Shown: positions 51,101-62,661 of the stretch, one piece after another
Position numbering within the stretch: the stretch's first letter is position 1
Layout: the number at the start of each line of letters is the position of its first letter
Assembly: GCF_014898815.1 (NCBI RefSeq)
Contig: NW_026515539.1
Coordinates: 2,232,001-2,296,000 of the forward strand
DNA length: 64,000 nucleotides
Direction: 5' to 3'
Source of the DNA: Panonychus citri
Lineage: Eukaryota; Arthropoda; Arachnida; Trombidiformes; Tetranychidae
Made by a program: the position numbers and the translations under genes
The notes under the pieces: model-generated
Seen by the model: the letters and a program-made list of their open reading frames with translations, nothing else
Databases searched by the model: none
What the model was told of the DNA's origin: nothing

Positions 51101-54100
51101 AATGGTAATTTCTTGGCTTGTGTCTATTACTTTCAACATACAATCATGATAATCATGAGTCTGATAATGTTATTAACAAGGAAATAAGAGATTTAATGGA
51201 GTATCATCGTCAATCCTTATCCTTATTCTCATCATCATCATCATTATCTTCATTGATTATTTTTTATCTTCTCTATCATCATCGGAATGAGCCTCAGAGA
51301 TGAACATGAACATTACATGTATTGATGAAGGGAAAAAAATGTTACACTTCAGGATTCTTAATGAGTGTCACTTATTCCAAGAGAGATTAGTTTCAAACAG
51401 GAATAACCATTTCAACCTTTACCTTCATCATGATGATGATGATCATCATCATGATTATCAGAGTCTTGAGATATTTTCTGATTGGCTATCAAATTAATGT
51501 CCTCAATGTCGCCATATTGACTCTGGTTCATTATTGATAACATGAAGTGATAAGAATAAGGGAAAAGTGTCACAAAAAAAACTAAAGATTCCTAATGATT
51601 CTGAGTATTATCATGATAAATATCAAATTTTTCAGTATCAACATTTTTAGAGGAACTTTTTTCAACTAGAAACTTTGTTTCTTCATTCAGTAAATGAAGT
51701 AATTAATGTTCAATATCTTGATGATCAAAAGTTAATCTTGATTGATTTATATAAATCTTATTTACTTGCTCATCTAATCTGATAATAAATTTTGCACCTA
51801 ATCAACTGGACATTAGATAATCTCCTTTTTTCATATTAGTTGTAACAATGTATTAACTTGATTGTTATCAGTTGATTGTCATTCGCAAGTTCTAAGATGA
51901 TAATCAAAAGTTACGATTCGATGGCAAAAACAAATTTTCCTCTTCCATCATTAATAATTGCTTGATAATTATGATACATTAATCACTTTTTTGGGACTCA
52001 CCAATAAAGTAGATTAATCATCTCCTTATCAAAAATGTTTCCTAGTGATTTTAAGTGATTAACTGAATTGTTGCAATCACAATTCAAGTCAATCAAGAAA
52101 CAATTTAATGATAATATTGAGAAAAAAATAATATAAACACAATTGTGTTTGAAGATTGATTGATTTACAAAGTAATGTCATTCAAATTGATCAAGTAACA
52201 TCATTAAAATCAACGGGAATGATTAAATTGGTTTAATTTGTTGACCTTTCGACTATAAGTATAAATGAACAAGCAACAATTAAATTGATTGGACACAATT
52301 TAGTGATTAATTTAGTTTTTGTTGGTTGATTAGAAGACAACAAAGTTCAAGACTCGTTGGATTCACTTTGAATTGATTACTTTTTCTGGTTTCCTGACTG
52401 ATTAACTGATTAATTGTTGGAATCTCATTTAAGTTCACAGTGTTAATTACCTTTAACAGCTACAGAAAACACAATTAACTTTTACTTTGATTTCAAAATT
52501 ACAATTTACTAATCAACTGAAAAGTAAATTAATTTTAATCTTAAAAATGTTTGATACAAACAATTTGATCAAATCAATTGATTGACAGATGAACAAATTA
52601 GTTTAAGCTTTTTGTATCCACTCAATTTGATTGTAACTATTGGTAATCAACAATTCAAACTTTCAAATTGATTAGTGTCAATTATCAGGTTTCCATCGTC
52701 AAGTTAATTGATAATATTGATAAAATGTCAGGACAATTGACTAAAGAATCAGAAACCCAATGATGATCAATTTGAATTTGATTGGTATTAATATTAATGT
52801 GAACCATTAACGTTAATTGTTACCGTTAATAATAGAAATCAAGACATTTATATGTAGATTTATTTATCATTTACTGATCATAATTAGTGATTTCAATTGT
52901 TTTGTTTATATTAAACTATTTCCGTAAATTGTTGGTAAGATAATTATTACAAATTAACTGTAAATTTGTTGCCAACAATTTGATTATGATAAATGATTTT
53001 GATTAATAATGATTATCATGTTTTTCCTGAATAAAAATCTGAAACAAATAATGATTTACAATATAAGGTCAGCATTTTTTGGGAGTGAAAATTTAACTGA
53101 TTAAAGTTAAATATTAATAACAATTATCTAATGATGAAAAGTTATCTAGATTAAATTAACAATTAGAATGATAAATTTTTCATCTTTCTTTCATCATCAT
53201 CAATTTCAATGATTCACTAACAGCAAATTTCATTGTTCTTTGTCATGGTTCAGCTAATTATCATGATGATTATTATTATTATTTCTCATGTTTTGTTGTT
53301 GGCATGAAAAAAAAGTTCTGATTCTAGATTCAGATAATAACGATAATGATGATGATGAATGAGATAATTCATTTGTATTATCTAATTTTGAATAGTAATT
53401 GTTATTACCATGTAATTATCATCAATTTGTGAATTTCAATTTTTCCTTCCATAGAAATGGAAAACAATAACAATGAGATAAGGTCACTTTCTTTCTGAAT
53501 GTTATCGAGTTAATCTGATAATGATCATGTTCATGCTTCATGGGTCAAATCGATATTCACTTTTTTTCCTGGAAACGAAGAGAAAAAAAAACTTCTCACC
53601 TTTAGAACGTATTTTTTGCCTTGTTCGAAACAAATTTCGAACTCTAATTTTGACACTAATAGTAGTTCTCTCTCAGTGTCCCTCCCATTCATGATAATGA
53701 TGAATGTGACAACAAAAAATGTAGATTGAAATTGATTGATTAGATTTCATCGAATTGAATGAAATTTGAACAAAGTACAAAAAACGTGAGAGATGAAATT
53801 GAATTGCTAAAAGGGAATTGATTATGATAACATTGAATTTACTTTGAAAACTAATAGAACTTTTTTTCCATCGAACTTACTCTTTAGAAAGTTTTCTTCT
53901 TTTCTTTCGGATTTTCGAACAAAAAAATTTCAAATTCTCCATTTGTGTTACTTTTTCTTTCTTTCTTTTTCTTTCTTCATTATTTTATCCTGAATTTCTG
54001 AGGTAATAAAAAACTATCTGTTCAAAAGTGTTCATTCAATTGGTTCATTCAAATGAATATTGAATCACGATTATTATTATGATGACGATGATTATCATTT

Positions 54101-57100
54101 GGATGACCAATGTCCGCATGGATACACTTCTTATAATGATAATTTTTAAAAATACTGAACAGTATTGATAATGTCTACTGATCAGGAAGGGAAAGGAATA
54201 AAAATAAAATGGTAACTCGATGAGAAAAAAAGTTCTTAATTTAGATAACCTTTTAAATTGAGTATAACAAGCAATTGAATGATTATGAACAACTTTCATC
54301 TTATCATCAAGAATCATCATGCTTTTCATCCCTTATCCTCCATGTCACCATGAAGATAAGTCTCCTTCATCCTCATCTTTAGATTTGTTTCCTAAGTAAT
54401 TCAATTATCAGGTTATTCGGGTTTTCCTAATATCAGAAAATATCATGGAAATAGAAACCTCAGAATAAGATGAATTCAGTGGTTGGAATATCTTGGTAAG
54501 AAAAGAATCATGAAATGATATTATCGGTGTAAATTCATTTTATTGCTCTTTTGTAGATCGATAAATATCATGGATTATCCGTTCCAATTGGAATTAAATT
54601 ATCAACCAGTTTCGAATCATTTCTTAATCCTTTCTTAGATAAATTTTCTTCTTCTTAACAATCATTTAAATTGGAGTTTAACTAATCCACTGATTAGCAT
54701 TTCAATTGACAATTTGTTCAACTTGATCTTTAAAAAGGCTCAATGTATTAACTAAAACAATTTAATCTAAATTGTCATTAGATTACAACCAATTTGATTA
54801 ACTAATTTCATTTCAAAATCTAGAGTTGATTTCGTTCACAAATCATTTAAGTTTTCCCATGTCCACTTGAGCTTTAACATTGTTCAACTTATTGTCACAT
54901 TAATTGTGATTTAGTTTAATTGTCCATCACAATTTAACTTTTCTTTCAACTCAATTAGGTTGATTTGATGACCAAATTGAAAGAATAAATTGTTCAGAAT
55001 CAAATCAATAAAGAGAAGGAAAGAAAAATAGTAAAAATCATTTTCCATTGATTCATAAAGAAAACTTTCCAACTTGTGATCATTGTAACAATTAAGTTGA
55101 TTGCAACTCGATTACCATAATTATATTAACATTCACAATTTAATCTTTTAGTTTCGTGATATGCTAATCAATGATTGAATTTTTCTCTTCTTCCATTGGT
55201 CAATATAAAGATCGATTGATTCAATTGTTTGTTTTGTTTTCGTTTTTTAATTTTCGCAATTAGTACTAATCTTAATTTTCTCATTTCAACAGCAAATGTT
55301 ATCGAGGATCCAGCTTATTGTGCTTATTCACTCAAACTCATCTCTGTGATACTTATAATTACAAGTTTACCATTTTCCTTATTCTTCTGCATTAAGGTAA
55401 AGTATAAGCACTTTGGTCATTCCTAGTAAGAGATATCATTGTCCATTCACTTGAAGACAATATTGATTTACTTTTATTGTATTTACACACATGATTTAAT
55501 ATCTTTAATAATCTATCTCATTAATCCAATATTTCTGTTTTTATTGTCTTTCTCTCTCTCTCTCTCATTCACTTTTTTAGGTTGTCCAAGAATATGAAAG
55601 AGCAGTTATTTTCCGGTTAGGTCGTTTGGTAACCGGTGGTGCTCGAGGACCTGGTATTTTCTTCATCATTCCTTGTATTGATACTTATTCTAAGGTTGAC
55701 CTAAGGACAGTTTCATTTGATGTTCCTCCTCAAGAGGTATTATTATCATCAATCTCATCTTCTTTCTCTCTTTCTCTCTTCCTAACATCTTACATATCCT
55801 CAATATCATCATCTTCTAACATAGTCATCATCATCATCATTGTCATTGTCATCCTTATCCTCGTCCTCATTATTATTATTATATCTTTTCTTATTTCTGC
55901 TTTTTTCCTTTTCTAACTTGTAACTACAATTTCATATCATATATTACATGTGAAAAGGAGTAGAGAGCAAGTTGGGGGAAAAAGTATAAAATAAAAGCTT
56001 TATACGGTTGAGGAAACGGAAAACTACCATCTTCTAGTATATAATTGAGGAAGGGAAGACAAACGTTGAAGAAATAAGGATGGACACCATGAAGGAGAAA
56101 GGAGAAGATGAAGATGACAAGAGAAAGAGATCAATAAACATCCATGAGTATTCATCTGAAAAAAAGTAAAAAGATGTAAGAGAGAGAGAGACCATAGTAA
56201 AAGAGGGAGAAGGAGAAACAAGGAAAACCTTTACTATTATTTATTATTACTTTTCATCATCATTATTATTACGATAATACATACACACACATATATATAT
56301 ATGTACATGTAGACTGATGAGTTACTTACTCCTTTTCCGTTTTTAGTAAAAATGTTGGGAGTAAAGGTAACGGTAAACGAGAGAGAGAAACGATAATAAT
56401 CATTGTGGGTTGTCTTGGATCGTATTCACTGAGAGATAATCATTGAAGGATAAATATAAGAGATCAGTTTGATAACAAGAGAAATGTAACAAATCATTGG
56501 TAAAATCCCTTACAATCAACTTTACCTTTTCTTCATCTTCCTCCTTCTTCATCTTCATCTCCATCATCATTATCATCATTCTATTTCTTCTCATTTTCTT
56601 CTTGACCATTGATATAAAATGTTTATATTGAACCAACATTAGAAAATAGTAATACATGTAGAGTATATTTTTCATGATCGAAAAGCTTTTCCTTGATTTG
56701 ATGGATCCTTTTAACCGTCTCACTCTCTCACTGTTATTACAACTTGACCATTAACTTGACCGTATCAAATGTATAAACATTTCATTTTAGCCTTTAAATT
56801 GCTCCCCATCTCTCTCTCTCTTACCTGATTGTTGTAATAATAACGATGATGATAATGATGATAGGAAAAGCTTTACAAGGTTCACTTGATTAGGGATAAA
56901 CATCACCCCAAAACTGATTATTCCGTTTTCTTGATTACAATCTAATTAACTCAACCAGAAATCATTGTTTCTTTTCGTCCTCATCCTTTTTCTTATTGTT
57001 ATTGTTTCTTTCCTACTTATTATTAGTATTATATTGTTATTATTATAACATTGGTTATAATCAACTGAGTAAGCAAAACAATTTATTGATTAACATTTTG

Positions 57101-58478
57101 ATTGATTGATTGAATGTAACCAACTTGTTTGTAATAACATACAAACATATGATAATACTGATGATTATGATAAATCAATGGTGATAATGAGCAAAAGTTA
57201 TCCAAGTTTAACAAATTAATTAAATGAAAACAGGAAGAAACAAAACACAACAATTAATTATTATCAGAACCACAACAATTTAATTCAAATCAGGTTAAAA
57301 TGTTTTCCTTTTTCATTGTCAACATGATATTTACTTTGCAACCTTAATGATAATCATCTCATTGTTTTCTCCTTGTTGTGAATTATAATTAGTTGATTGT
57401 TTATCTGATAATTATTATGTTACTTCATTCCCTGTGTTCATTGTCTGATTTACATTAAATATAATTAAACAACAAAGTTGATTGTTGTTGTTTCTCTAAT
57501 TTGTTATTCACTTTATAGTTATCAATGTGTATTCATGATTATCATGAATGCTTTTATTATTATTTCATTAATTCAATAGACTTTGTGAATATAATTGAAT
57601 TACATGATTATTTACTTGTCTATTTGATTTTTATTTGTTTCAATCATTGACAATTGATCAAATTGAAAAGATAATTGAAATCAATTGAATTGGTGATTAA
57701 TTAGCGTTTTCTCTGATTTTTTTTGTTCCTTCTCTCTGATTAGATTTTATCAAAAGATTCTGTAACTGTGGCTGTCGATGCTGTTGTTTATTTCCGGATC
57801 AGCAATGCGATCGCCTCAGTTTCCAATGTTGAAGATTACGCGAGATCAACACGACTTTTGGCCGCAACAACGCTGAGAAATGTTCTGGGTACTAAAAATT
57901 TATCAGAAATTTTATCCGAACGAGAATCAATTAGTCACATGATACAATCGAGTTTGGATGAAGCAACTGATTCATGGGGAGTTAAAGTGGAAAGAGTTGA
58001 AATGTAATTATTGATCTGATTTCGAAAAAAAAAATATCCAATCGAATTTCAATTTCGATTCAATTTGAGATTTTAAAATGGAATTTTCTCTTTTTTCTTA
58101 AACAGTAAGGATGTTCGTTTACCTGTTCAACTGCAACGTGCTATGGCCGCTGAGGCTGAAGCTGCACGAGAAGCTCGTGCCAAAGTGATTGCTGCTGAAG
58201 GTGAACAACGAGCATCTCGAGCATTAAAAGAAGCTGCTGAAGTAATTGCCGATTCTCCTGCAGCATTACAATTGCGATATCTGCAAACTCTTAATTCAAT
58301 AGCAGCGGAAAAAAATTCAACCATCGTTTTCCCCGTTCCTATGGAGCTGTTCAGAGGGTTCGTGGTTGACACCGATCATAAGCATAGTTCCCATCGGCAT
58401 CATTCCAATCAGGAGACAATTGATTTTGGTTCAAACGATGATGAGATTCTTGAAGGACGAGGATTGGAAAGTGAATGA
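33110..58478 (+). CDS. MEC-2/stomatin-family protein (band 7/SPFH), five exons
   Basis: Exons: 33110-33326, 55293-55396, 55581-55736, 57744-58003, 58106-58478. All borders are GT/AG, phases agree (sum 1,110 bp, 369 residues plus stop). Exon 1 gives a proline-rich N-terminus (GGLPPPPPQ). Exon 2 holds the membrane hairpin LKLISVILIITSLPFSLFF with its conserved proline. Exons 3-5 hold the SPFH domain: VVQEYERAVIFRLGRL, GIFFIIPCIDTY, VDLRTVSFDVPPQE, STRLLAATTLRNVLGTKNL, then the AEAEAAREARAKVIAAEGEQ coiled coil and SPAALQLRYLQTL. Stomatins are palmitoylated inner-leaflet proteins that oligomerise in cholesterol-rich membrane and tune ion channels (MEC-2 with DEG/ENaC touch channels). The C-terminal tail is short and histidine/acidic-rich. 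An alternative first exon inside the 22-kb intron cannot be excluded. Confidence 0.9.
33327..55292 (+). other. 22-kb first intron of stomatin gene
   Basis: Donor A|GTAAGT at 33327, acceptor TTTCAACAG at 55292; phase 1 on both sides. It is filled with AT-rich sequence and many (TCA)n/(TGA)n stretches (for example 34060, 39690, 45960, 46140, 46550, 49490, 51420). No conserved exon is recognisable. Short open frames inside translate low-complexity DNA, apart from an unremarkable 122-codon frame at 44256-44624 that matches no family I know. Regulatory elements or alternative first exons may lie here. Confidence 0.7.
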
Positions 58479-59806
58479 CAACTAAGGTTGGCCTCGAATA
58501 GATTAAATCATCGTCATAATCAATCAACTAATCAACCAGAATTCAATATGGGTCATGCATTAAGAAGATTCTCTCTGGCCCTTCCGATTTTTCAACCTCG
58601 TCGACTTGTACCAACAACATTTTCGACTAAACTAAACAATTAATATACACAAATCGCCATCAATCAATTAATTTTAAGAAAATCATCTTAATCAAAACGC
58701 ATTTACAAAAAGAAAATCATTTCTATTACAATTACCAAGACTCTTCTCGTTGATTGTTTGATCGATTAACATTCCCCCCAAAGGTTAATGGTGGACAATT
58801 GATTTTTTTGTTGTCACTGTTGTTTGTTTGATCTTAAGTGATAATTAATCACAGGGCCAATAATAAATTGATTCCAATTATGTAAATATTTATTACCGTT
58901 TATTGCAAGAATGAAAAATCTTTGCGATTTCAATCAAGTTTTTTTTTCTGTTTTTAAATCACAATTTACAGTTATAACAACAGAATCATGTCCATAATTA
59001 TAAATTAACGAAAAAAAAATCTTCCGAGGCCAACAAATAATTCACAAAAAAAGAATGACAAGAAAACTTAATCCAGTTTGGGGAGAAATCTCAAAATTAA
59101 TTGCAATCAATGAGATTGATCATCAACTACATTGAGATCTTCGTATGATGATAATCAAAACAAATTACATTTCAAATAGCACAAAACAATTAATTCCGTT
59201 GAAATGAAAATCTTTTTTTCTTCTTTAAATTACCTTTACCTTTTCAATCACTTTCTCAATTGTTAGATAATTGAAATGAATCAAAATTATAAAAAATCTC
59301 AATTGTTGAACACAACTCAAGGTATTTGAATGTATAATCTGAATTAAAGAAACAATTTATACACAATTTCTTGAACGTTTATGGAAACGAATTGTTTTTC
59401 GCTTAAAATTTCAGAACTTTGATTGTTCGCTGGATAATTAACTGTTCAGAATGAATGAGATTCCATAAATAAATTGAGACTTAGAGTTTTTTCCAAAGTG
59501 AAACTGTTGAAAAATAGAAGAACATTAGATTAATTGGGATGGATTGTCGATGGAAAGGTAATTACATGAAACAATCGTCAGGAACTGAAGAGAAATACAT
59601 TTTCTTTTCTTTGATTCTTTATTTCTTTTCTTTATCTTTTCATTGAATGTCCTTCTTAATTTTGTCTAATACATTATCATTATGAGACACATCAAATATG
59701 TATAGACAGAGAAAGAAAGAAAGAGAAAAAGCGAGAGAGAGAGATAGAGGGAGAAAAGGAAGAGAGATAAAGAAAGAAAAAGAGGAAGAGGGAAAGAAGA
59801 GAAAAG
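58479..59806. other. Intergenic, tail-to-tail between stomatin and LC8 copy 1
   Basis: Presumed 3' untranslated region of stomatin, AT-rich. A purine tract of AGAAAGAAAGAGAAA...GAGAGAGAG type lies at about 59705-59810, just outside the left arm of the LC8 inverted repeat. No gene seen. Confidence 0.5.
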
Positions 59807-60586
59807 AAGAATTTGTCTATCTGAGATAGATGATTGATTAATTGGTGAAGAAAATACTATCCAGATTTAAAAAGCAATATGGCAACTTGACCCAGGTAAA
59901 AGTAAATGAAATGTTTAGTTTCATGGGTTACATATGAACCAAAATTACGACCCACAATACAATGCCAGGTTGGGTTGTATTTCTTGTCAAACTCCTTCTT
60001 TATAAAAGCAGCAATATCCTTCTCAATATTATACTTGTCCAATGCTTGGATTGATGTATTGATAGCATCATCTTGCATCTCGTCACTCATGTCGGCATTT
60101 TTAACCACAGCTTTCTTATCCGTACTCATCTATAAATAAATAATGATAATATTACAACAAAATAGAAAAATAATCAAATCATCAATAAACAATCAACAAA
60201 ACAATTCAAATAAACAATCACTTCAAATACAATTCATAAAAAAGAGAAGCAATAAATATTAATAGTATAAATACAAATAGAGAGATTAAAAAAAAGAGTG
60301 AAAAAAAATTCTATTTAACAAAAAACCGAAACCAAGAGACAGACACAAAAAAGTAAGAAACAAAGAAAGAGCAAGTCAAGGGAAAAGAAAGACAATTGGC
60401 AAAGAAAAAGTAATACTCACATTGAACTAATTTTATTTACCGATGACACCACAAAAATGTGACAAATAAATATCACTTTTTTAAACAGTTCTATGGATAG
60501 AAAACAATTGATAAAATAAAATTATTACCAACAATTAATTGTCAAAATTTATAAATCAAATACATGAGGTGAAAAAAAAACAAGAA
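59807..60586 (-). repeat. Inverted repeat arm 1 (LC8 copy 1)
   Basis: About 780 bp, the reverse complement of 61063-61842, with essentially no differences except 1-2-bp length changes in A/T runs (for example A8 versus A7 near 60290, A9 versus A7 near 60572). It includes the whole LC8 coding region, the 5' UTR intron and the upstream UTR. The arms are separated by 476 bp of unique sequence (60587-61062). Confidence 0.93.
59857..60129 (-). CDS. Dynein light chain LC8-type, copy 1
   Basis: 90 residues, identical to the copy at 61520-61792. A full-length LC8 (DYNLL): N-terminal KKAVVKNADMSDEMQ, the hub helix ALDKYNIEKDIAAFIKKEFD, the strand set YNPTWHCIVGRNFGSYVTHE and C-terminal FIYFYLGQVAILLFKSG. 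LC8 is a homodimeric hub that binds short linear motifs on dynein intermediate chain and many other partners. The usual animal protein has 89 residues. A 5' UTR intron precedes the ATG (acceptor directly before ATG, donor GTGAGT at the mirror of 61227). Divergently arranged with copy 2. Confidence 0.95.
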   Translation of the reverse strand: MSTDKKAVVKNADMSDEMQDDAINTSIQALDKYNIEKDIAAFIKKEFDKKYNPTWHCIVGRNFGSYVTHETKHFIYFYLGQVAILLFKSG

Positions 60587-61062
60587 ACTACATTGACAAT
60601 ACAGAGAAAGAGAGAGGGCGTTGTGATGTTAATCTCCAATCGGAACTTGTTCCGGATTGAGTTAGAAAAGCGCATGTCACCAATTCTGTTTAACTTTTTC
60701 TAAAAAACCATTCGAATCATTTAAATGGTTAAAACAACAATTAAAAAGAATAATCAAATTAATTAATTATCCTCACAATTAAAAAGGATAGAAAAAATTA
60801 GAGAAAAATGTGAACACAAATTACTTGCCTTTGGATTTGAATGTTACCCTTAAAGAAAGAAAGTCGAAACTACCGCTCAGTCTTTGCTTTCTCCTCTTTT
60901 GATTGGATGAAAAAAAGGTTCATCTTTATGATAGAAACTCTTGTATCCATGGTAACCGATGGAAACTCCACCAAGTAGTCGACTTGTTAATTACAATTCA
61001 CTCCACTCCTTCAATAAATATTCAATTCAAATCTGTTGTTATTTTTTTCTGTCTCTTCTTGA
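60587..61062. promoter_or_regulatory. Unique spacer between LC8 arms, probable shared promoter region
   Basis: 476 bp that is not repeated, between two head-to-head LC8 genes. It contains GGAACTTGTTCCGG, an imperfect palindrome (about 60643-60656), and a CTTTGCTTTCTCCTCTTTTG pyrimidine stretch (about 60882-60901). A bidirectional promoter is inferred from position only. Confidence 0.35.
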
Positions 61063-61842
61063 TTCTTGTTTTTTTCACCTCATGTATTTGATTTATAAAT
61101 TTTGACAATTAATTGTTGGTAATAATTTTATTTTATCAATTGTTTTCTATCCATAGAACTGTTTAAAAAAGTGATATTTATTTGTCACATTTTTGTGGTG
61201 TCATCGGTAAATAAAATTAGTTCAATGTGAGTATTACTTTTTCTTTGCCAATTGTCTTTCTTTTCCCTTGACTTGCTCTTTCTTTGTTTCTTACTTTTTT
61301 GTGTCTGTCTCTTGGTTTCGGTTTTTTGTTAAATAGAATTTTTTTTCACTCTTTTTTTAATCTCTCTATTTGTATTTATACTATTAATATTTATTGCTTC
61401 TCTTTTTTATGAATTGTATTTGAAGTGATTGTTTATTTGAATTGTTTTGTTGATTATTTATTGATGATTTGATTATTTTTCTATTTTGTTGTAATATTAT
61501 TATCATTATTTATTTATAGATGAGTACGGATAAGAAAGCTGTGGTTAAAAATGCCGACATGAGTGACGAGATGCAAGATGATGCTATCAATACATCAATC
61601 CAAGCATTGGACAAGTATAATATTGAGAAGGATATTGCTGCTTTTATAAAGAAGGAGTTTGACAAGAAATACAACCCAACCTGGCATTGTATTGTGGGTC
61701 GTAATTTTGGTTCATATGTAACCCATGAAACTAAACATTTCATTTACTTTTACCTGGGTCAAGTTGCCATATTGCTTTTTAAATCTGGATAGTATTTTCT
61801 TCACCAATTAATCAATCATCTATCTCAGATAGACAAATTCTT
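61063..61842 (+). repeat. Inverted repeat arm 2 (LC8 copy 2)
   Basis: Mirror of 59807-60586. Corresponding positions sum to 121649 through the coding region, showing an unbroken alignment there. Confidence 0.93.
61520..61792 (+). CDS. Dynein light chain LC8-type, copy 2
   Basis: Same 90-residue protein as copy 1, with no amino-acid difference. The ATG follows the acceptor TTTATAG directly. The 5' UTR intron is 61227-61519 (donor AAT|GTGAGT), so the first exon is entirely untranslated. Complete LC8 family length; no frame damage. Both copies look functional from sequence. Confidence 0.95.
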   Translation: MSTDKKAVVKNADMSDEMQDDAINTSIQALDKYNIEKDIAAFIKKEFDKKYNPTWHCIVGRNFGSYVTHETKHFIYFYLGQVAILLFKSG

Positions 61843-62661
61843 TTTCTTCTCTGCTGATATTATTTCTCCATCTATTTCTTATTTTTGTTCAATTTCTTCT
61901 ACTGTTTCCCTCTCTCTCTCTTGAAAATGAATTTTTGTCTTGGAAATCATGGCAATACTAATCATTATCAGGCTACAAAAATACACTGCAAACTTCAAAG
62001 CAACCAGAGATCAACAATTCACAAATTTACTCTACTTCTATAAATTATACCAACACAGCCACACAATTCCAATAATTCCAACATAAATATTCTCGTTCTT
62101 TGCTATTATTTATTCATGATGATAATGATGGATAATCAAAGTTTATCTCTAACATATTTGTCTCAAATATAAACAAAAAGATTATGTTGTATACCAAAAA
62201 CTTTGCCAGTAATAATCTTCTCCCTTCATCCATTTCTCTTTCTGATTGTCATGCTTCTTCTGTCTTTCACTATTTTGATTTATTAGATTTGCTTTTCCAT
62301 TTTCAGCTTTTCCACTGATGCACTTTTCTCACCTTCCCTTTATCTCTCTCATGGTCATTGATATTTTGCTGAAATCGAATCTTCAAAATCAAATTAGAAA
62401 ATCCAAAATGATTTACCAAGTGTCATAACTACATTATGATTTATTCCCAAATTAATTAAAGTCAAGTTAACAACAAACTGGTTTACATAATAATATTGGA
62501 AAAAAGTTGAGAAGAAAATAGAAGGTGAGAAAGAGAAAAATTTGATTATTAGAAATAAAGAATCAAAGGAAAGAAAATGAATTGTTAATCATAATTCTGT
62601 TTTCAATGTTTCATTTAATTTCTTTTTCATCCACAATTTATACACAACTCAATTTATTCAT
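61843..62661. other. Intergenic between LC8 copy 2 and TSR1
   Basis: AT-rich; presumed 3' UTRs of two genes that converge here. No gene seen. Confidence 0.5.

Noticed and set aside
59807..61842. LC8 inverted repeat as the terminal repeats of a transposon
   Set aside because: The arms contain a complete host gene, the spacer encodes nothing, and no short duplication is seen outside the arms (AAG / CTT only).
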